Source: Grammothele lineata
Lineage: Eukaryota; Basidiomycota; Agaricomycetes; Polyporales; Polyporaceae
Length of the DNA: 64,000 nt
Assembly: GCA_002150815.3 (NCBI GenBank)
Contig: NDFF03000024.1
Location: forward strand, 1 to 64,000
Reading direction: 5' to 3'
A program made the position numbers and the translations under genes. The notes beneath the pieces were generated by a model. The model was given only the letters and a program-made list of their open reading frames with translations, made no database searches and was not told the origin of the DNA. This document shows, piece after piece, positions 32,877 through 43,827 of this stretch (the first letter of the stretch is position 1; every line of letters starts with the position of its first letter).

Positions 32877-34792
32877 GCCCCGCCCGCGTTTGGACTGTCC
32901 ATGTCGACTCCCTCTGTAACCCCTAACGCCCCCTTCTGCCTCTTGACCTCGTTACCCCGTGGACTGCCGTTAGCCTAGAAGACGACCCCACCCTCCCGAA
33001 CCGAATTCCGTACCTGACGCCGCCGTCGCCCCCTCCCTCCGGTCTGTGCTGGCCCGCTCGCTCTTGTTGTAGTACCACGTACCTCGTACCCGTCCACCCA
33101 TTCACGACTCCCTCGACCCATCGCTCGTCGACGCGCGCGCTATGACCAGCGTATGCATCCCCATCCCTATGTATGTACTCATACCCTACCTACCCGCCTA
33201 CCCATCCGAGTACCCCGCCGTGTACACGTCCTGCCACCCCGCCTCGTGTTGCTCGTCTGCCCGTCCGCCCGTCTCTTTCGTCTTTTGTCCGCCCGTCCGC
33301 CGTAGCACCCGTAGCATTAGCAAGAGTACCAATACTGTACGATCCGATATACGCATACACGCCGCCGTATTCTCTCTGCGCACTGTACTGCACCCGCGCG
33401 GTTGCCGTGTTGGAGGGTTTGGATCTAGGTCCGACCGCAACCATACCGGTAATCGGCAGGGAGGGCGATAGCGATGGTGATAGACGTGTTGGCTAGGGCT
33501 TCGATCGTGAGTCGGGGGCTGTCAAGCTGGGACGTCCTTCGCGAAGGGATGGCGTCATAGACATGGGCACAGGCTTGGGACGCCGAATGGGTGCCCTGCG
33601 CGGGCGCGGGGTGTACTGGGCCGCCTCTGTCGTCGACCAGAGGCCGGCCTGGTGGGTAGATCTGAAGTTGACTTGGGGCACCACAGTGGCTTGGTGTACT
33701 CTTCGAATGTTCGGGTGCGTATATCCAGTGCACAGGCCTCTCATCGCCCGCAGTTGGAGCTTGGAAGGGGCACTACCTAACCGCGAACTTGAAGACCGGT
33801 GCCGGCGTCAAGGTGGGGTGGCTGAGCGCTGAAAAGTTGCAACAGGTTGAGGTGCCGACAGGGTGACGCATCGCCGAGTCCATCGTCTGTGTCAACTGCA
33901 AGGGCGACGAGGATGAGGGAGGAGAGTTATCGTCTAGGCTACTACTTTCGTCGAAGAATGTTGACCGTCTCTTGCCAGTGCCGGAGTGGCGTCATAGGCC
34001 TCCGCCGGTCGGGCCCCGGGCCGGGTGCTAGCGAGTGAAATCGCACGCCGGCGTGGCCTAACGCAGCTTGCCTCCGCCCTCTTCATGTTTTCGCGTCCCG
34101 CCATGTTCGCACCGGCCCACACAAGAGACCTTTCGTGGGCTGAGAGACTGTACGCGGACGCTGCCTCCTGAGAACCCGGGCCCTCCACCTTCCCCCTCGT
34201 GGTGCTGCGCAGCCTCGCAACCTCTAGCGGCAATTGCCTTCTCTCCGTCCACTCAACCCACCCGTCTTCGCGCACCTCTATCCAAAGGTGCGCAACGCTC
34301 CCCTTCTGGCCCTCCCCCGCCCCTCAACCCTCTCGTTCCTTCCAGCGTCGTCGCTTAGGGCATGCCTCTTAACTTCGCAAGGGGGCAAGCGCGCTGCCCG
34401 CAGCTGCAAGTGATCGTTGACAGATCTCCAGTACGTACGTGTTCCGATTGCGACCGCTTCGCACGCGTCTTCTCCGCCCTCTCTCGAGGCGTCCGACAAA
34501 TATATGCTGCGCTCGCGCGCTGGTTCGTTGCTACCCTCTTCTGCCTCGACTCTCCGGTCCTCCGTTTCTCAGTGCCGTCTGCCTCGTCTTTGAGACAACC
34601 CAGCGCGCCAGCACGCTCGCGAGCCGACCGTCGGCCACTGTGATTTCAGACTTGTCTGCTGGCACGCGAGCAGCCTACGCTCGTCAACTGTGTACGTTTG
34701 CGTTTGCGTTCGTGTTCGAATCCGAACTTCAACTGATCTTCGTCTTTCCGCTCCACTATCGTCTCGCGCGCTCGCCGAACAGCCATCCCCAG
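32877..34792. other. HOG1 3' flank and gene-poor stretch
   Basis: 32900-33320 is C-rich with CCCGTCCGCC-like short repeats. The rest has short ORFs only. The stretch 34440-34792 continues the HET frame upstream without a stop, but its composition differs and the family N-terminus begins at 34793. Confidence 0.45.
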
Positions 34793-37001
34793 ATGTGGCT
34801 CCTCAGCACCTCCCGCGGCGAGCTCCACTTCTTCCCCTCCCCCGCCCACGTCCCGGGCGGGTACGCCATCCTCTCGCACGTCTGGGACGCGCACGAGCTC
34901 TCCTTCCACGAGCTCCTCCGCCTCAACGCCCAATGCGACGCCTCGGGCGCGAACCCGCGCGACAGCCTCCCCCGCAAGCTCCGCGCCGCCTGCCGCCTCG
35001 CCCGCGCGCACGGCCACGCGTGGCTCTGGGCCGACACGTGCTGCATCGACAAGACCAGCTCCGCGGAGGTCGCCGAGGCGCTCAACGCCATGTTCGGCTA
35101 CTACGCCGCCGCGAACGTCTGCTACGCCCACCTCCGCGACGTCCCCGGGAACGGGGGCTCTCCCGCGGCAGACGCGGCGGGGGTGCACGCGGAGGACGGC
35201 GGGGCGTTCGCGCGCGCGGCGTGGCACACGCGCGGGTGGACGCTCCAGGAGCTCCTCGCCCCCCGCCTCGTCGTGTTCGTCGCTTCGGACTGGACCGTCC
35301 TGGGCACGAAAGCGGAGCACGCACTACTCCTGAGCCGCATCACGCGCGTGCCCGTCGCGGTGCTCCGGCTCGAGCGGGACGTGGGCGACGTGTGCGTCGC
35401 GCAGCGGATGGCGTGGGCCGCGCGCCGGCGGACGACGCGCCCCGAGGACGAGGCGTACTGTCTTATGGGTCTGTTTGGGGTGAACATGCCCATTTTGTAC
35501 GGGGAGGGCAGGAGGGCGTTCGTCAGGCTGCAGCAGGAGATCGTGAAGAGTGCGGGGGCGGACCCGTCGTTGTTCTTGTGGGGGCGCGTCGCGTCGCTGG
35601 GCGCGCTGAGCGAGCGCGGGAGTATGGGGAGGTCGGAGCATGTGCATGGATCAAGGGAGGCGTATTTGTTCGCGGACGCGCCGGAGTCGTTCCAGTACGT
35701 CGACGAGGGCGTGCGGGTGGACGTCCCGGGCCCAGTGCCGAGTAACGTGCGTTTCTTTGGTGCTTCGGATTCTGGACGCGCTAACACCGCATCGCGCGCA
35801 GAACGTTTTGAGGCGACTGTTCCCTAAGTGTATGCGCCCTCGCCATCCCAATATGCCGTCCTTCACCATCACCCCGCAAGGCATGCTCGTCCACGCCGCC
35901 GTGATCGAACTCCCGAACTGCCTTGTCGCCATGCTCTCGTGCTCGGACAGCACCGGCCCGACGGGGCTCGTCCTCACCCTCTGTCCAGACGCAACTGATC
36001 CCTACCGGCAGCTCTACCATTGCTCCTTCGACGGCGTCCGGCGCATCTCCTCTCTCGGCTCCAAGAAGCTCCCGCGCGCGCGCTGGCGATCGCTCTACCT
36101 CCTCGCGCAGCCGCCCTTCCGCGCGGACGTAGACGCGCAGCCCCTCGCGTTGCGCTACTTGAATAGCAGCCTCGCTTCCCCTTTCCGCATCATCTTTCCC
36201 CCTCCCGCGCATAAGGACAAGGACAAAGACGCGCACGCGCAGTCGGCAAAGCGCTCCGTCGTGCGCCTCCACGAGCGCCCCGTGGACCCGCCGCCTGCGC
36301 TTGCGCGTTCGCTCGAGATCTCCCCGATCCCGTTTGGGTGGACGGGCACGCCCCCACTCACGCTCAAGTTGTACGAGGGCCGGTTTGTCGCGCGCGGTGC
36401 GCCGCGTAACTCGACACCGCGCACGTACTGTATATACGTCACGCTCGGGATGTGCTACGACGCCCCGCCCCACGAAACCGATGCGGGGTCGAGGGACTCT
36501 GCGCCCCCTGGCTCCCCGCGCTCCCCGCGCTCCCCCACCTCCCCCGCATTCGCCCGCCCCACCCCCTCGCACAGCCCCGTCTCCGTCTCCTCCTCCCCAT
36601 CCTCCTCCTCCTCCCGCTCTTCCCCTTCCTCGCGCCCCTTGCCCGCACACACCCCGCACTACGCAGCAGTCCGCATGCGCTTCTACGACGCGCCCTCGCA
36701 GATCCCCCCCGCGCCCCCAGCGGCGCCGCACGCGTGCCCCGCGGAGCACGTCGCGCGCTGGCCGGGGCTCGCGCGGAGCTTCGCGATCGAGCTCGAGCCG
36801 GAGAGGCAGGGGGAGCGGGGCGCGGCGATTATGGATTTTAGGGTCGGGTTTGAGGTGGGGCATATGGGGAGAGGGGGGCGCGACGTGGGTGAGCGGGGTG
36901 AGGGGGGCGAGGGACGGGGCCAAGGAGAGGGGGAAAGGAGGGAAGGGGGAGGGGCGGGGACGTTGGTGTTGCATTACCCGGTCGTCGAGTCGTATTACTA
37001 A
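34793..37001 (+). CDS. HET-domain (heterokaryon incompatibility-like) protein
   Basis: Two exons (34793-35746, 35802-37001) giving 717 residues. The start MWLLSTSRGELHFF is the usual start of basidiomycete HET proteins. HET motifs seen are GYAILSHVWD, WLWADTCCIDKTSSAEVAEALNAMF, YAHLRD, RGWTLQELLAPR, EDEAYCLMGLFGVNMPILYGEG and AFVRLQQEI. The second exon carries a divergent C-terminal region of mixed beta-type sequence and ends in Ser/Pro-rich (~575-620) and Gly/Arg/Glu-rich (~680-700) low-complexity stretches before VLHYPVVESYY. HET domains, TIR-like in origin, trigger cell death in fungal non-self recognition in ascomycetes. In basidiomycetes the role is unproven. An upstream in-frame start at 34439 exists but looks non-coding. 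Confidence 0.9.
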
Positions 37002-38317
37002 CGCGCGGTCTAATTTCCGTTTTTTGGCTTGCGAGGGCGCATGAGTTGGCTGGTTAGACTCGGTGCCGCTTGGCGTCGGACACGGTGCGCGACTTGTGAG
37101 AGCGCGACTTTTGCGCCGAGCGGGGAACGATCCCTTGCGGTCGCGAGTCCTGCGACCAGACGGATTCAGTGAGCCCCGTTCAAGCGCCCTTGCCGAAGTT
37201 CTCAGCGCTTGCGCTGGTGGCCTTGTTGCCAACTTACCTCGACCAACGCCGCAGCTCATCGGAGTATAGATCGTGTAAGTCCTCCAACTTCCTCGTTCTT
37301 TCAGTTGAGCTGAATACCAGCATTATGCCAATCTCTGGCAGTGCGGGGCTCCTGAGTCTGGATATCCGCTGGCCGCCTTCAATCGCAAAGCTTAGTACAG
37401 TATAATACCGGTCCTCGGAACACGGTGGGTCCTCGGAACAGGCGCATTTTCGGTGAGTAATAGGCGTACTAGTTGTCCATATGACATCCTTAAAATGCGT
37501 CTGTTTGCTATTCAAGCCCATGTGTTTTTTTCCAGCAGCCTAGGACTTGTTGCATGCCGTTTGACAAGTTATGTTTGTCGGATTTGGCGGATTTTCGGAC
37601 TTTTGAGCGAATTGTGCGTGATGTGGTAAAATATAAATCACTTGTTTAATTCCATAGTTTTGATGGTGGTATGGAATATCCATGTTGGAGTTTCAGGCTT
37701 ATCGACCGAGTGCCTAGTGCACAACACAAAAGTCTTCCGACTGTCCCATAATCATCGCAAGCGCCATGACACATCATCGGGCGGCAGCAGCCAACTTGCG
37801 CCTCGCGCCAGCGCTTGATCCATGATAAGATTAGTTTGGCGTCCCAATCGGGCTTATCTGTGCGTTGTGTGAGTGTTCCGAGGACTGACTTAATACCGAT
37901 AACGAGTTCAGACATAGATTCCACTCGATCTCTCACAAACATACCGATTCTCTCCAAAGTAGAGCTTTAGTACGTATTTCATGGCTGTCTTTCTCCATCT
38001 GTCTTTCCCGATTGATTTCTAATGCAGTCTTGAATATCCTACACTTACATCACAAATTGATTGTTCCGAGGAACGGTATTATACTGTACTATGATATCAC
38101 ATCTTCTCGAACGAAGACAACGTCTCGCTCGAACCTTATCGACTTACGTCCGGACCTCAGTGTCTGCGCCTGGCGTGTTTCTTTGTTCGCATCCAAGATG
38201 GAGATAAGAGCTATGGGTATATGCGCCTGAAATGCGCCACGCGTAGTGCTTCACTCCCTCCCGCAGCTTGTTTGCTCATCCTCCTGCGCTTTTACCTAAA
38301 CCGGTTGACAGTGTCAG
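37002..38317. other. AT-richer intergenic region with a short inverted motif
   Basis: GTCCTCGGAACA occurs twice in tandem (37411-37422, 37429-37440). Its inverse TGTTCCGAGGAC is at 37874-37885, and a partial copy at 38062-38072. No gene seen. Confidence 0.45.
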
Positions 38318-39621
38318 ATGTTCAGTCTCTCAACGACACTCGTACTACTCCTCAGCGGCGCGTCCGCCGCCTCCCGGACTGTCAATCGTACAATCGACGA
38401 CAAATACGGTGACGAGCTCACCTCCATAGTGCCCAATTACACCCCGTCCACTGTCCTATGGAACCAAGGCGACACTTGTCACGGCTGCAACATCAACCCT
38501 AAAATCGTCAACGTCACGCGCGCATTCGACGGCACCTGGCACGACACCACGTACCATCCGGGCGAGCCGGAGCGCGTCGTGGCGATGGGCTTCAACGGCT
38601 CCGCCGTGTACGTCTACCACCTCATCGCGAACAACGTCAAGCCGAAGGGGACGACGACGGCTACGAACCTGACTTTCTGGATAGACGACGATCTGGTGGG
38701 CGCGTTCGAGCACGTTGCGAATAGCTCGGCCCCGGAGATAGAGTACGGAGTGTTGGTCTACGCGAACGCGAACCTAGCGCACGACACGCACTCACTAGAG
38801 ATCAGGATGGGCGGGCCAGAGAGCACGCTCATGCTCTTCGACTACGTGATGTACACTACCGAGGAAGACGATACAGACGGGCAGATTCCTCTTTCCACGA
38901 AGACGTCACCAACTCCCATGGTGTCCCCCGGCAGTACGTCCCACAGCGGCGAAACCTCGATCACGCCCCAGATCCCTTTCAAACAGTTGCCTTCGCACTC
39001 GGGCATCACTGGAGTTGTTTGGGGCCTTGTCGGAGGATTGATAGGGCTAGGTTTTGGTGCTGGGGTCGTGTACCTCCTGTTCGAACGCAGACGACGCCGC
39101 GGTACGCCTAGCGCCGAGTTCTCCGAGAACTCTACGTCCTGTAAGCAATCCCTCATCGAGTGTAGTTACGCAGTATGCCAACGCCATCCATTTGATCAGC
39201 GCTGTTCCCAGCCTCCAAGTCATTCGTAACCAACCCGTCGCGTTCCGACGGGAGCACAAACCTCTCGCCACTCCGAGTCGTACGGAAAGTACGAGCACTC
39301 GAAGCCCGCCTGAGCGCGGCGCAGGGGCTTGCTGCCCTAGACGTGAAGAAACCATCCATTTCATTCGCCAAGGTTGCTGTCGGCGGCAGTAGCGATGGCG
39401 GGGCGCGTCCCGAGGGTTGTGTGGCAAGCGACCAAGCCTCGAACTATGCATCTGCGCTCGTTTTCGAACACGGCGCTCCCCGTGGTGGCTGCGATTATTC
39501 GCAAAAAGGTCTCCTCGAGGATCTTCACAAAGGGGGGTCGGATAACCCGACGCTGGTGGATGGGTGTCGTGATAAAGTAGAGCGTGCGGACCAGTACATC
39601 GGAGGTTATGTTGAATGTTAG
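38318..39621 (+). CDS. Type I membrane glycoprotein, paralog 1
   Basis: Two exons (38318-39140, 39200-39621) giving 414 residues. A signal peptide (~18 residues) is followed by a ~170-residue ectodomain: RTIDDKYGDELT, a CHGC pair, FDGTWHDTTYHPGEPERV, GSAVYVYHLIANNV, NLTFWIDDDLVGAFEH and LMLFDYVMYT. Several N-x-S/T sites are present. A short Ser/Thr/Pro stalk, a Gly-rich TM helix (GVVWGLVGGLIGLGFGAGVVYLLF) and a basic stop-transfer RRRRR come next. The tail has a short heptad-like helix (VRKVRALEARLSAA) but does not end in the PPxY/LPxY motif of paralogs 3-5. The phase-1 intron lies in the tail at the same place in all four clustered paralogs. The family is common in Agaricomycetes, unnamed, function unknown; the ectodomain looks like an all-beta, possibly carbohydrate-binding fold (inference). 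Confidence 0.85.
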
Positions 39622-40468
39622 TACTAAGTCTGGAGCGGTGGCTACATGCATACTTACTGCCGAGATCGAGTCAGATAGCCTGAACGTATTCCTGGTGACA
39701 CCTCGCCAGATGTGATAGGATGAGGTGATCGGTAACTTCTGGACTGGTCCTGAGTGGTGGCTAGTCACGAATTCACCGGGTTCGGGCGAATTTGTGATAC
39801 ACCGCCGCTTACCTGTGTGACTATAAGTACTGAACCAAATGTTCAACTTGACCAGAACAAGTGTCGGATTCTGGGCGTGAGACGAGGCTGGGGGGTGCGG
39901 ATAGGCTGAGAATTCTCTGAGGTAAGGAGTCGATGGCAGGACTGGCTTCGGAGATTCCTAGTAGGAGTCTGAGACCGTCGACGTCATGATCATTTCATCA
40001 CGTGCTCGTAAGCTCTATTAATAAGCGCCTGTGTCAACGAACCTTCAGCGTTCTTCCAGCTCAACAAAGACAGCAGCTCAGTCGTTCGATCTCATCCCTC
40101 TCCCGGGCCCTTCTTTATGTTGGCAAAGGCAATGGAGTGGGTACTAGTTATCCATGCGCGTCTCTATCGCCCCTTCAATCTGTTGGTCTCGCCTGCCACG
40201 GCACCGGTCTTTCCAGTTTTTGATCTGGCAATCTAGACCAGCTGGTGCCCCTGACACACAGGAGCCTGCATACATTGGGTACGCTTGACGATAGTCTATA
40301 GTGGAGTCAGAGTAAGCTGTGCGCCGTTGTCATGTTTTCTCATTGCCGTTGATGAGGAGTCGTCAGGTACATACAGTGGCTTTTCGAGCAAACTCTAGCT
40401 CACTATACAACTTGAACGGGTTTCTTCCTTACCCCTTCTCCTTCAACCCAACTCGTCGACAGCTTCAG
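39622..40468. other. Spacer between paralogs 1 and 2
   Basis: No supported gene. The open frame running into paralog 2 from 40319 lacks family features until the Met at 40469. Confidence 0.45.
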
Positions 40469-41718
40469 ATGCCTACTATCTCAGAAATCTCTGCACTACT
40501 CCTCAGCATCTCGTTTGCCGCTTCCCGGGCCGTTAACCGTACGATTGACGACAAGTTCGGCGACGAGCTCACCCATGTGCTGCCCGACTTCCTCCCCCCG
40601 ACCGTATATTGGAACGAGGGTGACACCTGCGCCGGCTGCGCAGTCAACCCAACCTTGGTCGACGCTACCCAGGTTCATGACGGAACCTGGCATGACACTA
40701 CCTACCACACAGGCGATCCCGAGCACGTCGTGGCTATGAGCTTCAACGGCTCTGCCGTGTACGTCTATCACCTCATCGCGAATGAGGTTCAGCCTAAAGG
40801 GACGACCACGGCCACAAATCTGACTTTCTGGATAGACGGGAACATGGTGGGCGCGTTCGAGCACACTGCGGAGAGCTCGTTGCCGGAGATAGAGTACGGT
40901 GTATTGGTATATATGAACATCAGCCTGGCGTACGACACGCACTCCCTGGAGATCAAGACGGGTGGACCAGAGAACACGCTCATGCTCTTCGACTACGTTA
41001 TCTACACTGCTGAGGAGGACGAGTCAAACACAGCGACTACTCTTTCTACGGGGTCGTTATCCTCTGCCTTATCAGCATCTCGAGCCAGCATGTCGCAAAG
41101 CGCAACGTCCACCGTCCATGCCCCTCTCGATAAACCATCCTCTCACTCAAGCCTCACAATCATAATGTGGGGGCTTGTTGGAGGTCTTGTCTCGCTCATT
41201 GGGATGGGAATGGTCACGTATATTTGGCTCCAGCGTAGGAGGCGCATTCGCAGTACGCCTGACTCCTACGAAAACCCGGCATCTGGTGCCATTTGTGAGC
41301 TTTGTCACATCATAATCTCTCGATCGTCATACTCACCAGACATCTAATCACTCGCGCAGCTCTTTTCACAGCGTCGGAAGCTTCCACAACACACTCTCAT
41401 CTCATGTCCGGACTTCCATTTCCACCCTCGCTCGCCCGCACGGACCACATGTTGTCGCTCCTTCAGAGGGTCCAGACGCTCGAAGCGCGTCTGAGTGTAG
41501 TACGAAGAGCGCCGCCGTACGCCGGAGATCCTCCATTCATACGGAATGACGTCAATGAGAAACCGGGACACGATGATGCACGCCTACCAGTAGTTGTCGA
41601 CGCTCCCGATCATAGCATTGGCTCACAGCGAGAGCTCGAAACGGGCGGGGAGGGCGAAGACCCCCATGGGCTGGGGACGGACACGGAAACGCTGGTGGAT
41701 GGGGAAACATCCCGCTGA
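40469..41718 (+). CDS. Type I membrane glycoprotein, paralog 2
   Basis: Two exons (40469-41294, 41360-41718) giving 394 residues. The closest relative is paralog 1, in tandem on the same strand: RTIDDKFGDELT, CAGC, DGTWHDTTYHTGDPEHV, GTTTATNLTFWIDG and LMLFDYVIYT. The start at 40469 was chosen over the in-frame Met at 40319 because it gives a proper signal peptide (MPTISEISALLLSISFAASRA). The TM helix is IIMWGLVGGLVSLIGMGMVTYIWL, followed by QRRRRIR. The tail begins SLF like paralog 1, has the helix LLQRVQTLEARLSVV, and ends TLVDGETSR, with the TLVDG element shared only with paralog 1. It is convergent with paralog 3, the stops being 112 nt apart. Confidence 0.86.
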
Positions 41719-41830
41719 ACCTACGACGGTAGATGTCAAGACACAGCTGATCCTGAACGGCAGGGCACCGACGATCGTCTGTAAGCTCCCTCCTTAGCTC
41801 GTCTTTCTCGCACATCGCCTAACTCGCGAG

Positions 41831-43400
41831 TCAGGACGTATACGACGGCAAGTCCTCGCGCGTACCCATAAGCCCGTGGTTCCACTCAGCCTCTGCCCGT
41901 AGTACCCAGATCTCGTTTCTCAGGAACGCCAGCTCCGATCGCACCCTATCATCCGTTCTCTGCGCGACATCCACCCCCAGCCCTCCTCCTTCGTTGCCTG
42001 AGGTCGATGCTCCTCCGGCGTTTTGCCTGACCAGCGTACCCATAGAGCCGGTGCCGTTCCGGGTATCTTGCGCGCTCTCCACGATATTCATTCGTTCCTC
42101 TAGAACACGGATCTGCCTCACGAGCGAACTTGTGCGGTCTGCAACCGCCTCTTTGCAATGTTGGCTGTTCGTGCTTCCACAGGTGGGAGAGGCGCCTGGA
42201 TATGACGGTATCAGAGATGAACACGCATGATAAACCATATCTCGCGAAGTTTCGATGACCGAACTTACCAGCATCTCCCGGCGTTCCCAGCAATGAAGCG
42301 GACGACCCGCTCCTGAGTCTCCCGAGGCGGACAAGAAGCGAACTCGCGCCCCCAGCCTCCCTCGCGAGCCCCGTCTTCACCGTTACTCCAGGATGCAGCG
42401 GCGGGACGTGCCCATCGCGGTGAACTCGCTGGCGATGGCGAAGGAGAGCTGCGAACGCAAGACCTATCGCCAACAGTACGCCGCCAACACTCCCTCCCAC
42501 GATCGCCGCGATCCGAATGTGCGAGACCTGCTGAGGCCCGGGATGGTCGGGACCGCCTGCGGCTGCCCCTACGGGAGCAGTCATAGTCGCGGTGGTAGAA
42601 GTAGGGGTGAGAGGCGGGGGCGGCACATGTGAGGAAACGTCGCTGGTCGATGTGTTACTAGAACGTGAAGTGGGAGATGACGACGACGATGGTGTTGTGC
42701 CCCTGAAGGAACTGGTGGTAGATGTCTCGGATGCCGAGCCACCCGAGATGTTAGATGCGCTGGCTGTAGTGACAGTTGACGAAGAAGTCGATGAATTCGT
42801 CGACGAAGATGAGGGTGAGGCAGTTGGTAGCGGCGAGCTTGAAACTATCAAAGGATCCGGCCCATCGTCGGAGGTATACACGAGGTAGTCGAACAACACT
42901 ATGATCTCCGTGGGCCCTTCGGCGACCATCTGCACCACATGTTCTCCATTCGGTAGACTTGTGTGCGCGAGCACCGGCACCATGTACCGCACGCCTGTCG
43001 CCTCCGGCGGAGCCTGGTAGAGGAAGTTACCGACGAACGCGCCGTCAATGAAGAACGTGAGGTTTGTGGTTGCTGACAGGAAGGGTAAGGCGTCTGCAAC
43101 AATGTTGAACATGTACACCGCGACGCCTGTGAAGGAGGCTGTTACTCTGACGGGAGGCTCCCCGGGGAAGTACCGCATGTCGTGCCACGTGCCGTTGAAT
43201 GTTTGGCTGACGTCGATGAGTGAGGCGTCGGCGGAACAGCTGTCGCAGTTTGGGCCCTGCTGCCAACCTGTGGGGGGATCGTATGTGATGCTGCCGTCAG
43301 CGACAGTATCGTCTATGGTGTGGTTGACCAGCGCTGCACTGGCGAGCGAGATGTTGAAAACGAAGAGAAGGGACAGGAAAGGTTGTCGAGACAAAACCAT
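41831..43400 (-). CDS. Type I membrane glycoprotein, paralog 3, tail ending LPSYTS
   Basis: Two exons (42269-43400, 41831-42195) giving 498 residues. Signal peptide MVLSRQPFLSLLFVFNISLASA, then NHTIDDTVADGSI, CDSC, QTFNGTWHDMRYFPGEP, VAVYMFNIVADAL, NLTFFIDGAFVGNF and IIVLFDYLVYTSDDG. The Ser/Thr stalk is long (~90 residues, likely O-glycosylated). TM helix IAAIVGGSVGGVLLAIGLAFAALL precedes basic residues. The cytoplasmic tail contains two helix-forming stretches (LVRQIRVLEERMNIVES; VRSELAFLRNEIWVLRAEAE) and ends EDLPSYTS, an LPxY motif. LPxY/PPxY peptides bind WW domains of Nedd4/Rsp5 ligases in other systems; that binding here is inference. Transcribed towards paralog 2. Confidence 0.87.
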
Positions 43401-43827
43401 GAATGATAGGGCGTCCTAGTGCAGAGGGTGAGCTTCCAAGTGGGGAATGCAGAACAATGGACGGACAGCACCCTCCGTTTAGCTTTATGCGTGAACAGCG
43501 AACTCCATCTCTGCGTCGTATCTGCGACATACGGCCCTGGCGGGCTGCAAGCGGCGGCCGGATTGTACCTTCTCAATTCTTGATAGAGCGCATCAGCATC
43601 GGAGCCTTCTAGAGTTATCAAAGATACTTGAACGCATGATATGGTGAATTGTATAGTGCTATTACAAGCCTGGTATCGATTCGGCTAATGCCTACACACA
43701 AGAAATAACGTTCTAACATCCTCATCAGATTAGCATCAGCGGGACATAGCGACGATCAAGCATAGAACTCACAAATATCGTCCGAAGGAGAGGAACGCAA
43801 GCGTTCTCGCCCTTGATACTCCTAGCC
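43401..43827. promoter_or_regulatory. Paralog 3 upstream region / paralog 4 downstream region
   Basis: 427 nt, likely the promoter of paralog 3. The frames here are short and without motifs. Confidence 0.35.

Noticed and set aside
34439..34792. Upstream extension of the HET protein by 118 codons
   Set aside because: The family start MWLLST lies at 34793; the upstream part is compositionally different and looks like leader sequence.
35781..37259. 492-codon minus-strand ORF opposite the HET gene's second exon
   Set aside because: Antisense shadow of a GC-rich coding exon; Arg/Gly-rich without domains.
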